Counted from the first letter of the stretch, positions 7,769-16,910 are shown. The stretch: 64,000 bases of DNA from Conexibacter stalactiti (GCF_035967765.1 NZ_JAYWIT010000020.1), one strand, 5' to 3'. The notes: generated from the letters alone by a model not told the origin. Made by a program: numbers and translations.

Positions 7769-9079
7769 CTACGCGGCAGGCGCCGGCGCGTTCGCCGCGG
7801 CTGTCCGCGCGGCCGCCTTGGTGGCGTCGGCCGCCGCGATGCGCTCGCGCTGGCGCGAGAGCTGGATGCAGCGCACGAACGCGATCGCCGACAGCAGCGC
7901 CATCGGCGCCAGCGCGACGCGGAAGCGGTCAGCACTGGGGGTGCCGTCGCCGCCGAGCAGGAGCCCGGCGATCAGCAGCGCGACGATGCCGGCGCTGAAG
8001 CCGCCGCAGTTGACGATCGCGACCGCGGCACCGCCGGCCTCGGGCGGGTTCTCGCGGCGACCGAGCGCGAAGGCGACCATTCCCCCGGCCGCGCCGGCGC
8101 CGGTCAGTGCGAAGCCGGCGACAAGCAGCGCTCTGGGGACGGCGTCGCCGGCCGGCCAGCCGAGGATCGCCGCCCACAACGCCACCACGAGCGCGTTCAT
8201 CGCCAGCAGCGTGCGGTTCTGCGCGCGCAGGCCGCGGTCGGCGATCAGACCGAGCAGCGGCCCTGCGACGGCGAATCCGGCCGAGCAGATCAGCAGGTAC
8301 GCGGCGGCGGTGTGGTCGTCGAACTGCTGGCCCTCGATCAGGAACGGCGCGCCCCACAGCGCGCTGACGACCTGGAACGGCGCCATCAGCGCGAGATGGG
8401 CCCAGAAGCCATGCCGGGTGCCGGGCCGCGCCCACGCCGCCTTCAGCGTCGCGGCGATCGGAGCGTGGTCGTGCCGGCGCGGGGCGGGGACGCCCGGCGG
8501 GCGGTCGCGGATCGCGATCAGCGCCAGCGCCGCGAGCAGGAGCGTGACGATGCTCGAGGTCGCGAAGGTCGCGGTCCAGCCGGGGCCGTCGAGTGCCGCC
8601 TGCAGCGGGATCGTGCCGAGCAGCTGGCCGAGCGCGCCGACGACGCCGGTCAGCGCCGCCAGCAGCGAGCCCATCCGCGACGGGAACCAGCTCTGAGTCA
8701 GCCGCAGCACGTTGATCAGGATGATCGCGTCGCCGAAGCCGATCAGCGCCCGGCCGGCGATCGCCGGCGGCACGCTCTGGGCGACGGCGAAGACCAGCTC
8801 GCCTGTCGCGATTGCCAGCAGACCGGCGGCGAGCGTGCGGCGCGGGCCGATGCGGTCGGCGGCGAGGCCGGCGGGGATCTGCATCGCGAGGTAGATCGCG
8901 AACTGCAGTGCGGTGAAGCTGGCGAGCACCTCGTGGTCGAAGTGCAGCCGCTCCTCCGCCCGCAGCCCGGCGACGCCGAGCGCCATGCGGTGGAAGACGG
9001 CCGCGAAGTAGAAGCTCGCGCCAAGCCCCCAGATCCACCAGGCGCGAGGCGTTGCACGCAACTCGTCGACAGCTTGCAT
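7769..9079 (-). CDS. Major facilitator superfamily transporter
   Basis: A 436-residue, 12-helix MFS protein beginning WWIWGLGASFYFAAVFHRMALG, with QIPAGLAADRIGPRRTLAAGL as the loop 2-3 signature and FLIEGQQFDDHTAAAYLLI in the second half; the first helix and layout resemble sugar-phosphate/sialate-type transporters, but substrate is unknown. The ATG at 9079 lies eight bases downstream of a TAGATT -10 box (complement of 9088-9093), so the message is probably leaderless. The divergent GntR gene at 9107 is the likely regulator. Confidence 0.85.
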   Translation of the reverse strand: MQAVDELRATPRAWWIWGLGASFYFAAVFHRMALGVAGLRAEERLHFDHEVLASFTALQFAIYLAMQIPAGLAADRIGPRRTLAAGLLAIATGELVFAVAQSVPPAIAGRALIGFGDAIILINVLRLTQSWFPSRMGSLLAALTGVVGALGQLLGTIPLQAALDGPGWTATFATSSIVTLLLAALALIAIRDRPPGVPAPRRHDHAPIAATLKAAWARPGTRHGFWAHLALMAPFQVVSALWGAPFLIEGQQFDDHTAAAYLLICSAGFAVAGPLLGLIADRGLRAQNRTLLAMNALVVALWAAILGWPAGDAVPRALLVAGFALTGAGAAGGMVAFALGRRENPPEAGGAAVAIVNCGGFSAGIVALLIAGLLLGGDGTPSADRFRVALAPMALLSAIAFVRCIQLSRQRERIAAADATKAAARTAAANAPAPAA

Positions 9080-9107
9080 CTATGCCGAATCTATATGATC
9101 CGGCCCA
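9077..9107. promoter_or_regulatory. Back-to-back leaderless promoters of the MFS and GntR genes with 11-bp direct repeat
   Basis: Only 27 bases separate the two divergent starts. The minus-strand -10 box TAGATT (9088-9093) abuts the plus-strand -10 box TATGAT (9094-9099); they lie eight and seven bases from their start codons. ATCTAT occurs at 9078-9083 and 9089-9094, exactly one helical turn apart, a plausible operator for the GntR protein. This geometry decides ATG 9107 over ATG 9095 for the regulator. Confidence 0.55.
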
Positions 9108-9769
9108 TGAGCGCCGCCGATCGCGCGTACGACCACGTCAAGCAGCGCCTGCTCGCGGGCGACTACGCCGACGGCGAACTGCTGAGCGAGGGGGCGATCG
9201 CCGAGCAGCTCGGCGTCAGCCGCACGCCGGTGCGCGAAGCGCTGCTGCAGCTCCAGTCCGAGCACCTGCTGACGCTCTACCCCAAGCGCGGCGCGCTCGT
9301 GACGCCGATATCGGCGCGTGAGATCTCCGACCTCTTCGACGTGCGGATGCTGGTCGAGCGCCACGCGATCCAGCTCGCCGACCCGGCCGCGGTCGTGCCG
9401 GAGCTGGAGCGCGTCGTTGCCCGCCAGCGCGAGCTGCTGGCAGCCGACGACCGGCCCGGCTTCGCCGTCGCCGACCGCGACTTCCACCGCGCCTGGGTCG
9501 CCGCCGCCGGCAACGAGATCCTGCTCGACCTCTACGACCGCCTGCGCGACCGCCAGCATCGCGTCGTCGCCGCGACGGTCGCCGCCGACGCGTCGCGCGC
9601 CCACGAGATCCTCGCCGAGCACGTCCGCATCGTGATCGCGCTGCGGGCCGGCGACCGCGCTGCCGCCGAACGGGCGCTGGTCGAGCATCTCGACGTCGCG
9701 CGCATGCACAGCGGCGGGGCGACGCGCCGTCAGCCGGCGTCCAGCTCGGCGAGCCGCTCCCTGCGGTAG
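9107..9769 (+). CDS. GntR-family transcriptional regulator (FCD/FadR subfamily)
   Basis: A 220-residue regulator. Residues about 5-70 are the winged helix (DHVKQRLLAGDYADGELLSEGAIAEQLGVSRTPVREALLQL), followed by an all-helical FCD effector domain with the metal/ligand-binding Asp and His residues (DFHRAWVAAAGN, EILAEHVRIVIALRAGD). It should repress a small-molecule transport or catabolic operon and release on binding a carboxylate-type ligand; the divergent MFS gene is the obvious target. Start ATG 9107 is supported by TATGAT seven bases upstream. Its last 40 bases overlap, tail to tail, with the gene at 9730. Confidence 0.88.
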   Translation: MSAADRAYDHVKQRLLAGDYADGELLSEGAIAEQLGVSRTPVREALLQLQSEHLLTLYPKRGALVTPISAREISDLFDVRMLVERHAIQLADPAAVVPELERVVARQRELLAADDRPGFAVADRDFHRAWVAAAGNEILLDLYDRLRDRQHRVVAATVAADASRAHEILAEHVRIVIALRAGDRAAAERALVEHLDVARMHSGGATRRQPASSSASRSLR

Positions 9770-10368
9770 TCGGCGATCAGCGAGTCCTCGAAGCGGCGGC
9801 CGGTGCTGTAGGCGACGAACCACTCGACGAGCGCGTCGAGCGCGTCGGCGGTGAGCGCGAACCCTCTGTGGCCAGTCAGTGCGGCGCGCGGGAGCGGCTG
9901 CGCCTGGTCGAGCCGCGCGAACCCTTCCGCGAATCTGTGCTGCGGCGCCGCCGGCAGGTAGAAGGCGTTGGGGAACTCGTAGGCGGCGATCCGCAGGCGC
10001 AGCTCGCGCGGATGGTCGGCGACGCTCTCGACGGGGACGACGAGGACTGTGTCGGCAGCGCGCGGTCCGGCCGGCGTCAGCTCGGTCGCGCCGGCGCCGC
10101 CCAGCACGACCAGCGGCCGCCGCCGCGCGGTCACGACAGCCGCCGACTCGTCGGAGCGCAGCCCGAGCACCTTGATCGGCGGATGGTCGCCGGCCGCCGC
10201 GGCGGCGCGGTCGGCGAAGGTCACGCTCGCTCTGGTGTCGTCTCTCGGTGAGACTCTGTCGATCCGCAGCCCGTGGACGGCCGGCAGCGCGATCGGCTCT
10301 CCGAACCAGATCTGGCCGCCCGTGACAGTCGCCTGTGCGGGCTCGTAGTAGTCGATCCAGCCGTGCAT
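9730..10368 (-). CDS. Unknown protein with MazF/PemK-like features; candidate toxin partner of the Panacea-like gene
   Basis: A 212-residue protein I cannot assign to a named family. Features seen: a start VTGGQIWFGEP, then RRRPLVVLGGAG, then DTVLVVPVES, and later FARLDQAQPLPRAAL. In order and spacing these echo MazF/PemK toxins (G-x-I/V-W, RP-x-VVL, a V-x-P-V-S strand, LDQIRT). There are insertions between the strands and an extra C-terminal helix region (LTADALDALVEWFVAYSTG). The ATG at 10368 follows the upstream Panacea-like stop by two bases, so they are one operon. I infer a toxin of the SH3-like MazF/CcdB superfamily; a non-toxin partner is possible. The 3' end overlaps the convergent GntR gene by 40 bases. 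Confidence 0.5.
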   Translation of the reverse strand: MHGWIDYYEPAQATVTGGQIWFGEPIALPAVHGLRIDRVSPRDDTRASVTFADRAAAAAGDHPPIKVLGLRSDESAAVVTARRRPLVVLGGAGATELTPAGPRAADTVLVVPVESVADHPRELRLRIAAYEFPNAFYLPAAPQHRFAEGFARLDQAQPLPRAALTGHRGFALTADALDALVEWFVAYSTGRRFEDSLIADYRRERLAELDAG

Positions 10369-10370
10369 CG

Positions 10371-10970
10371 CTACTCGTCGGGGCGGTCGAGCGTGAGCGG
10401 CGCGAGACGCTCGCGGTTGGTCGTTCGCCACCGTTCCAACCGAATGCCGATGTCCGACGGTGCGGGCGCGGGCGCCAGCGGTCTCGCCGGACGCGTTCCG
10501 CGGTCCTCGCGGGCGCGGTCGAGATCGAGCGGCTGCCCCGGCCGCGCGTCAACCATCGGGCCGGTCGCGAAGTAGACGTGGTCGAGCAGCGCGTTCAGGT
10601 CGAGCCCGCCGCAGTCCCGCACGACGCCGTCGACGAGCAGCTTCGTCCCGGAGACCCAGTCGTCGCCGCGGCCCGGCTCGCCGAAGCGATCGGCGTTGAC
10701 GCGGACACCCCACGTCTCCGGCTTCAGCTCGACGCGCTCGACGTCGCTGAGCGTCTGCGCCAGCTCCGGCGCCGACGGGCCGAAGTCCGAGCAGGTCCAG
10801 GCGACGCCCGTGAGCGGCGCCCGCCGGCTGCGCACGCGCTCGACGTCGACGAGATAGAGCAGCTTCACGACTCTCGCCCGGTTGACCGACCCGTGGCGGC
10901 TGCGCGCGGCCTCGATCACGTACGCCGCCAGCTCGCGCAGGTCCGGCTCGTGTTTCTGGAAGAGTGCCAT
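10371..10970 (-). CDS. Panacea/SocA-like (DUF4065) domain protein, probable antitoxin
   Basis: A 199-residue protein. Residues 10-60 read LRELAAYVIEAARSRHG then VVKLLYLVDVE and later FGPSAPEL, with DHVYFATGPMVDARPG in the second half. That follows the Panacea/SocA-like pattern (KLLY-x-D, YGP, and a tail with TxPM..ar.G). Panacea domains are known antitoxins that pair with many unrelated toxins. The remaining C-terminus is Pro/Ala/Arg-rich and may be disordered. ATG 10970 is chosen since the frame upstream runs into the terminator and tRNA-Asn. The next gene starts two bases after the stop. A role as antitoxin is inferred from domain and context. Confidence 0.62.
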   Translation of the reverse strand: MALFQKHEPDLRELAAYVIEAARSRHGSVNRARVVKLLYLVDVERVRSRRAPLTGVAWTCSDFGPSAPELAQTLSDVERVELKPETWGVRVNADRFGEPGRGDDWVSGTKLLVDGVVRDCGGLDLNALLDHVYFATGPMVDARPGQPLDLDRAREDRGTRPARPLAPAPAPSDIGIRLERWRTTNRERLAPLTLDRPDE

Positions 10971-10981
10971 CTCAGAACGAC

Positions 10982-11007
10982 AAAAGCCCTGCATTTGCAG
11001 GGCTTTT
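10982..11007 (-). terminator. Rho-independent terminator behind tRNA-Asn (near-perfect 12-bp stem)
   Basis: AAAAGCCCTGCA (10982-10993) and TGCAGGGCTTTT (10996-11007) are exact complements separated by two bases, giving a GC-rich stem flanked by A/T tracts on both strands. Read on the minus strand it directly follows tRNA-Asn and ends it. It also sits only 11 bases before the start codon of the Panacea-like gene, so that gene must either be read through this hairpin or be started from inside it. Confidence 0.85.
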
Positions 11008-11012
11008 GAGAG

Positions 11013-11085
<73 letters not shown>

Positions 11086-11129
11086 CCGCGCGGAGTGCAT
11101 GGTAGCGGGCCGGGGCGCGGCGCGCAGCG

Positions 11130-13103
11130 TCACCCCTGCCCCGCGGCCGCCTGGATCTGCTCCATCAGCCTGCCCGCGCGCTGGCGCACTCTCAGCAGCT
11201 GCTGGCCGATCTCCGCGACGCCGCCGGTGCCCTCGCGCATCGCGCGCTCCTTCGCCCGCTCCAGCCGGCCCTTTTCCAGCATCAGCTCGGCAAGCTCCAG
11301 CGCGTCGGAGGAGGCGTCGCTGGCGGTCGCGGCTCTGACCAGGTCGCCGAGGTACGGCCGCAGTCCGGCGTCGGCGTTCGTGAGCTCCTCTTCGACGCTG
11401 TCGAGTCTGCCCGGCGGGAGCAGGAAGGCGACGGCGCCGCGGGCGGAGGGATCGGTCAGGTGCTGCTCGACGTCGATCCGCGTCAGCGCCTGCGCCCCCA
11501 GCCGCGGCAGCGCGACGCAGAGCGCCAGGAAGGTGCGCTCGACCTTGGCGGCGCCGGCCGTCGGCGCGGGCGCCGCGGGGGCGGACGGCGGCGCGCCGCC
11601 CCCGCCGCCAGGCGCGAAGCGCTCGTTGTAGTAGTCGTCCTCGTCGCCGAAGTGCGGCTCCTCCGGGCCCGGGTCGTCATCCCAGGAGGGCGGCGCATCG
11701 ACGCGAGGCGGCGCGGGAGCGGTCGCTGTGGTGTTCGCAGTGGCGGTGGGCGCAGCAGTCGGCGGGGCGGGTTCGACCGGCTCCGGCGGCGCCTCCGCCG
11801 CGGCCCGCTCCAGCAGCTGCGCCGCCAGTGGGCGGCCGAGGCCGAGGCGATCGGCGATGCGACCGACCAGCTCCTCACGCAGCACGCTCGGCGGCGTCGC
11901 GGCCAGCACCGGGCCCAGCTCGGCGATCGCGCGGTCCTTGCCCTCGGCGTCGCCGAGGTCGGCGCTCCCGAGGATCTTGTCGACGTGGAAGGAGACGAAC
12001 GGGACCGATCTGGCGACCAGCTCGCGCACCGCGCCCGCGCCCTGCTGCTGGATCAGGTCGGCCGGGTCCATCCCGTCGGCCAGGCGCGCGACGCGCAGCT
12101 CCAGTCTGCGACCGGCGGCGATCCGCGAGGCGCGCACCATCGCCTCCTGCCCCGCCCCGTCGGCGTCGAGCGCCAGCACGAGCGTTCTCGCGGTCCGCTC
12201 CAGCTCGCGCGCCTGCTCGTCGGTCAGCGACGTGCCCATCACGCCGACGGCGTTCTGCACGCCGGCCTGGTGCAGCGCGAGGACGTCGGTGTAGCCCTCG
12301 GCGAGCACGATCGTGCCGGCGCGCGCGGCCGGTCTGCGGGCGATGTCGATCCCGAACAGCTGGCTGCCCTTGTGGAAGACCTCGCCCTCGCTGGTGTTGA
12401 GGTACTTCGGCGGCTGGTTGTCGCGCATCGCGCGCGCGCCGAAGCCGACGACCTTCCCGCGCGCGTTCGCGAGCGGGAACATGATCCGCTCGCGGAAGCG
12501 GTCGTAGTAGGAGCCGGGGCGCTGGCGGCTTCTCTGCGCCAGCCCCGTCGCCAGCAGCTCCTCCTCGCTGAAGCCGGCCTGGCGCGAGCCGAGCAGCATC
12601 TTGTCCCACGCGCTCGGGGCATAGCCAACGCGGTACGTTCTCAGCGTCTCGACCTCGAGGCCGCGTCTGGCGAGGTAGTCGCGCGCCGCGGCCGCCTCGG
12701 CCGACTCCCACAGATAACGGGCGTAGTAGCCGGCGGCGCGGTCCAGCAGCGCGTGCAGGCGGTCGCGCCGCTCGCGCCGCGCCTTCGCGAGCGGGTCCTC
12801 GTCCTCGACCTCCAGCGCGACCCCGAAGCGCTGTGCCAGCGTCTCCAGCGCGCCTCTGAAGTCGAGTCCGTCGGTCTGCATCACGAAGTCGAACGGATCG
12901 CCCGACTCCTGGCAGCCGAAGCAGTGGTAGTGCTTCTCCTCCGGGCGCACGTGGAAGGAGCCGGTGCGCTCGTCATGGAACGGGCAGCGGCCGAAGTAGG
13001 AGTTGACGCCGGCGCGCCGCAGCTCCGTCTTGCCGGAGACGAGCGCGATCATGTCGACCGCATCGCGGACGCGATCCTTCGAGTCGGGGGTGTAGCGGCT
13101 CAC
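11130..13103 (-). CDS. dnaG: DNA primase DnaG
   Basis: A 657-residue replicative primase that makes RNA primers for the lagging strand with the DnaB helicase. It holds the CHC2 zinc finger (CPFHDERTGSFH to HCFGCQ, about residues 39-66), the catalytic core with RFRERIMFPLAN, and the TOPRIM metal-binding motifs (LAEGYTDVLAL near 270; LALDADGAGQEA near 312). The C-terminal third has an Ala/Pro/Thr-rich linker before the helicase-interaction domain. Length is normal for actinobacteria. The start overlaps the dgt stop by four bases (ATGA), so dgt and dnaG are an operon; tRNA-Asn follows downstream. Confidence 0.97.
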   Translation of the reverse strand: MSRYTPDSKDRVRDAVDMIALVSGKTELRRAGVNSYFGRCPFHDERTGSFHVRPEEKHYHCFGCQESGDPFDFVMQTDGLDFRGALETLAQRFGVALEVEDEDPLAKARRERRDRLHALLDRAAGYYARYLWESAEAAAARDYLARRGLEVETLRTYRVGYAPSAWDKMLLGSRQAGFSEEELLATGLAQRSRQRPGSYYDRFRERIMFPLANARGKVVGFGARAMRDNQPPKYLNTSEGEVFHKGSQLFGIDIARRPAARAGTIVLAEGYTDVLALHQAGVQNAVGVMGTSLTDEQARELERTARTLVLALDADGAGQEAMVRASRIAAGRRLELRVARLADGMDPADLIQQQGAGAVRELVARSVPFVSFHVDKILGSADLGDAEGKDRAIAELGPVLAATPPSVLREELVGRIADRLGLGRPLAAQLLERAAAEAPPEPVEPAPPTAAPTATANTTATAPAPPRVDAPPSWDDDPGPEEPHFGDEDDYYNERFAPGGGGGAPPSAPAAPAPTAGAAKVERTFLALCVALPRLGAQALTRIDVEQHLTDPSARGAVAFLLPPGRLDSVEEELTNADAGLRPYLGDLVRAATASDASSDALELAELMLEKGRLERAKERAMREGTGGVAEIGQQLLRVRQRAGRLMEQIQAAAGQG

Positions 13104-14152
13104 GGGGCGAAGGCGTCCGGGACGGTCAGGTCCTCGAACTGGCGGATGCAGTAGCGGTCGGTCATGCCGGCGAGGTGGTCGGTCACGCGCTCGGCGAGGT
13201 CGGCCTCCCCCTCCGGCAGCAGCGGCGGGATCTCGTCGGGATGCTCGACGTAGTGGTCGAAGAGGGTCTTGATCGCGCGCTCGATCTTGCCGTGCTCGGC
13301 ACGCGCGGCCGGGCCGAGGTAGACGCGCTCGAACATGAAGCTGCGCAGCGCCGCCATCGCGGCGCCGGCCTCCTCCCCCTGCACGATCTGGTCGCCGGCG
13401 CGCGCCGACTGCTCGACGACGTCGTGGACGAGCGCGTCGATCCGCTTGGAGCCGGTCTCGCCGAGCGCCGCGAGCGGCTCGCGCGGCAGGTCGCGCTCTG
13501 AGAGCACACCGGCACGCACGGCGTCGTCGATGTCGTGGTTGATGTAGGCGACGCGGTCGAGCAGCCGCACGATCCGCCCCTCCAGCGTCGCCGGTTGCGG
13601 CGCACGGCCGGAGTGGCCGAGGATCCCGTCGCGCACCGGCGCGGTCAGGTTGAGGCCGGCGCCGTCGCGCTCCAGCCGCTCGACGATCCGCAGCGAGTGC
13701 TCGTAGTGGCGGAAGCGGCGGCCGAAGCGCTCCTGCAGGCAGCGGTCGATCACGTCCTCGCCGATGTGGCCGAACGGCGGGTGGCCGAGGTCGTGCCCGA
13801 GCCCGATCGCCTCCGTCAGGTCCTCGTTGAGGCCGAGCGCGCGGGCGACCGTGCGCGAGACCTGCGTCACCTCGAGGGTGTGCGTGAGGCGCGTGCGGTA
13901 GTGGTCGCCCTCCGGCGCCACGAACACCTGCGTCTTGTGCTTCAGGCGCCGGAACGCCTTGCTGTGGACGATCCGGTCGCGGTCGCGCTGGAACGGCGTG
14001 CGGATGCCGCAGTCGTCTTCGGGACGGGCGCGCTCGGCCGGGTAGGAGCGCGTCGCGTGCGGCGCCAGCGCCCGCTCCTCCTGCTCGCGCACGCGCGCGG
14101 CGAACGCCTGCGCGACGGGGCCGGTGGGATGGGCGCTCGTGACGGAGGACAT
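13100..14152 (-). CDS. dgt: Deoxyguanosinetriphosphate triphosphohydrolase-like protein
   Basis: A 350-residue HD-superfamily dNTPase that removes triphosphate from dNTPs. Visible are RTPFQRDRDRIVHSKAFRRLKHKTQV, the metal ligands in RLTHTLEV and GLGHDLGHPPFGH, and LLDRVAYINHDIDDA. These match the dgt subgroup usually annotated as dGTPase-like in Gram-positives. It overlaps dnaG by four bases, a pairing that is conserved in actinobacteria and links dNTP pool control with primase. Confidence 0.95.
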   Translation of the reverse strand: MSSVTSAHPTGPVAQAFAARVREQEERALAPHATRSYPAERARPEDDCGIRTPFQRDRDRIVHSKAFRRLKHKTQVFVAPEGDHYRTRLTHTLEVTQVSRTVARALGLNEDLTEAIGLGHDLGHPPFGHIGEDVIDRCLQERFGRRFRHYEHSLRIVERLERDGAGLNLTAPVRDGILGHSGRAPQPATLEGRIVRLLDRVAYINHDIDDAVRAGVLSERDLPREPLAALGETGSKRIDALVHDVVEQSARAGDQIVQGEEAGAAMAALRSFMFERVYLGPAARAEHGKIERAIKTLFDHYVEHPDEIPPLLPEGEADLAERVTDHLAGMTDRYCIRQFEDLTVPDAFAP

Positions 14153-14210
14153 CGCACCACTGATTCTGGCACGGGGCGGCGGCGCGGCAGGTGGCCGCGC
14201 CGCCGGCGGC

Positions 14211-16904
14211 TCACTGCGCCGCCGCGCGCTCCTTCGCGGCCGCCCGCGCGGCCGCCACGCGGGCGATCGGGACGCGGAAGGGCGAGCAGGAGACGTAGTC
14301 GATCCCGGAGTGGTGGAAGAAGTCGATCGAGTCGGGGTCGCCGCCGTGCTCGCCGCAGACGCCGAGCTTCAGCTGGTGCTTGGTCTTGCGGCCCAGCCAG
14401 GCCGCCATCCGCACCATCTGGCCGACGCCGGGCGTGTCGAGCGTCTCGAACGGGGAGCGGTCGAGGATCTTGCGGTCGAGGTAGACGCCCATGAACTTCG
14501 ACTCGACGTCGTCACGCGAGAAGCCGAGCGCGGTCTGTGTCAGGTCGTTGGTGCCGAAGGAGAAGAAGTCGGCGTGGTGGGCGATGTTGTCGGCCTGGAA
14601 GCAGGCCCGCGGCAGCTCGATCATCGTGCCGACGAGGAAGTCCTCACCGACCGTCAGCCCGCGCGCCGTCGCCGCGTCGAGCACCAGCTCGCGAAGGATC
14701 TCCAGCTCCGTCTCGTAGTCGACGAGCGGGATCATCACTTCCAGCAGCGGCGCCTTCCCGGTCCGCTCGCGCACCGCCAGGACGGCGTCGAAGATCGCGA
14801 CGACCTGCATCTCGTAGATCTCCGGGAAGAGGATCCCGAGGCGGCAGCCGCGCGTGCCGAGCATCGGGTTGACCTCCTCCAGCGTCTTGACGCGCACGAG
14901 CGTCCGCTCCAGCTCGGCGATCTTCCCGCCGCCGGCGCCGCCCTCCGCCGCCCCGGCGGAGCGCAGGTCGGCCAGCTCCGCCTCGACCTCGTGGCGCTGC
15001 GGCAGGAACTCGTGCAGCGGCGGGTCGAGCAAGCGGATGCAGACCGGCACGCCGGCCATCGCCTCGAACAGGCCCTCGAAGTCCTCCTGCTGCAGCGGGC
15101 GCAGCTGTTCCAGCGCCGCGCGCCGCTCCTCCTCCCCGTCGGCCAGGATCATCGCGCGCATCTTCGGCTGGCGGTCGGCCGCCATGAACATGTGCTCGGT
15201 GCGGCAGAGGCCGATCCCCTCGGCGCCGAACTCGCGCGCCCGTCTGGCGTCTTGAGGCGTGTCGGCGTTGGCGCGCACGCCGAGCGTGCGCAGCTCGTCG
15301 CACCACTCCAGCACCGTCTCGAACTGCTCGCTCCACTCGGCCTCGACGAGCGGCACGTCGTCGGTCGTGATCAGGCCGGTCGAGCCGTTGATCGCGATCT
15401 GCTCGCCGGCGCGTATGACGACGCCGCCGGGCGCGCGTATCTCGCCGCCCTCGACGTCGATCTCCAGCGTCGAGGCGCCGCAGACGCACGGCCGCCCCAT
15501 CCCGCGTGCCACCAGCGCCGCGTGCGACGCCTTGCCGCCCTCGCTGGTGAGGATCCCCTTCGCGGCGTGGAAGCCGGCGACGTCCTCGGCCTCGGTGAAC
15601 GGCCGCACGAGCACCACCGCGCGTCCCTCGGCCGCGGCCGCGACCGCCTCGTCGGCCGTGAAGACGACCGCGCCCTTCGCCGCGCCCGGCGAGGCGGCGA
15701 CGCCGCGCGCCAGCTGGTGGATCTCGGCGGACGGGTCGAAGGTCGGGTGCAGCAGCGCGTCGAGCGCGCTCGCGTCGATCGTCAGCAGCGCGCCGTCGCG
15801 GTCGAGCAGCCCCTCATGCACCGCGTCGACGGCGAAGCGCACGGCCGCCTGCGCCGGCCGCTTCGCGTTGCGCGTCTGGAGCATGTAGAGGTGCCCCTCC
15901 TCGATCGTGAACTCCGTGTCCTGCATGTCGCCGTAGTGGCGCTCCAGCGTGCGCAGGATCTCCATCAGCTCGGCGTGCGCGGCGGGCATGATCTCGGCCA
16001 GCTCGGCGATGTCGCGCGTGTTGCGCACGCCGGAGACGACGTCCTCGCCCTGCGCGTTCTGGAGGAAGTCGCCGGAGGGCTCGGGCTCGCCGGTCACCTC
16101 GTCGCGGCTGAAGGCGACGCCGGAGCCCGACGTGTCGCCCTTGTTGCCGAAGACCATCTGCTGCACGTTGACCGCCGTGCCCCAGGCGTCGGGGATGCGG
16201 TTGATGCGGCGGTAGTGGATCGCGCGCTCGCCCATCCACGAGTCGAAGACGGCGCGGATCGACTGGCGCAGCTGCTCGCCGGGCTCCTGCGGGAACGGCT
16301 CGCCGGTGTGCTCCTCGAACAAGGTCTTGAAGCGGGCCGTCAGCTCGCGCAGCGCGTCGACGTCGAGGTCGGTGTCGAGCGTCGCGCCGTGCTCGCCCTT
16401 CAACGCTCTGATCGTCGCCTCGATCCGCTCGCTCGGCACGCCGCGCACGACGTTGCCGAACATCTGCACGAAGCGGCGGTAGGAGTCCCACGCGAAACGG
16501 GCGTTGCCGGTCTTCGCCGCGAGGCCTTCGACCGAGCGGTCGTTGAGGCCGAGGTTGAGGACGGTGTCCATCATCCCCGGCATCGACTCGCGCGCGCCGG
16601 AGCGGACGGAGACGAGCAGCGGGTCGGCGTCGTCGCCGAGGCGCTTGCCGACGTGGGTCTCCAGCCGCGCGAGCGCCCCCGCGACCTCGGCCGCGAGGCC
16701 GTCGGGCTCGGTGCGATCGGCCTCCATGTAGGCGACGCACGCCTCCGTCGTGATCGTGAAGCCCGCTGGTACTCGGTCGGCCCCGAGGATGCGGGTCATC
16801 TCGGCGACGTTCGCCCCCTTGCCACCAAGCAGATCACGTCTCTCGCGCGACCCCTGCGCGAAGTCGTAGACAAACGTCGTGTCAGGCACAGCTCTCTCGG
16901 TCAT
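14211..16904 (-). CDS. ppdK: Pyruvate, phosphate dikinase
   Basis: An 897-residue enzyme interconverting pyruvate + ATP + Pi and PEP + AMP + PPi. The N-terminal ATP-grasp domain starts FVYDFAQGSRERRDLLGGKGANVAEM; the phosphohistidine domain has TSEGGKASHAALVARGMGRPCVCG with catalytic His near residue 460; the PEP/pyruvate barrel has GIGLCRTEHMF and the C-terminal LGVCGEHGGDPDS. Length is as expected. The start ATG 16904 has no Shine-Dalgarno; instead a TATAGT -10 box (complement of 16911-16916) lies six bases upstream, so the message is probably leaderless. recO is 26 bases upstream on the same strand, so read-through from it is also possible. Confidence 0.96.
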   Translation of the reverse strand: MTERAVPDTTFVYDFAQGSRERRDLLGGKGANVAEMTRILGADRVPAGFTITTEACVAYMEADRTEPDGLAAEVAGALARLETHVGKRLGDDADPLLVSVRSGARESMPGMMDTVLNLGLNDRSVEGLAAKTGNARFAWDSYRRFVQMFGNVVRGVPSERIEATIRALKGEHGATLDTDLDVDALRELTARFKTLFEEHTGEPFPQEPGEQLRQSIRAVFDSWMGERAIHYRRINRIPDAWGTAVNVQQMVFGNKGDTSGSGVAFSRDEVTGEPEPSGDFLQNAQGEDVVSGVRNTRDIAELAEIMPAAHAELMEILRTLERHYGDMQDTEFTIEEGHLYMLQTRNAKRPAQAAVRFAVDAVHEGLLDRDGALLTIDASALDALLHPTFDPSAEIHQLARGVAASPGAAKGAVVFTADEAVAAAAEGRAVVLVRPFTEAEDVAGFHAAKGILTSEGGKASHAALVARGMGRPCVCGASTLEIDVEGGEIRAPGGVVIRAGEQIAINGSTGLITTDDVPLVEAEWSEQFETVLEWCDELRTLGVRANADTPQDARRAREFGAEGIGLCRTEHMFMAADRQPKMRAMILADGEEERRAALEQLRPLQQEDFEGLFEAMAGVPVCIRLLDPPLHEFLPQRHEVEAELADLRSAGAAEGGAGGGKIAELERTLVRVKTLEEVNPMLGTRGCRLGILFPEIYEMQVVAIFDAVLAVRERTGKAPLLEVMIPLVDYETELEILRELVLDAATARGLTVGEDFLVGTMIELPRACFQADNIAHHADFFSFGTNDLTQTALGFSRDDVESKFMGVYLDRKILDRSPFETLDTPGVGQMVRMAAWLGRKTKHQLKLGVCGEHGGDPDSIDFFHHSGIDYVSCSPFRVPIARVAAARAAAKERAAAQ

Positions 16905-16910
16905 CCCGGC

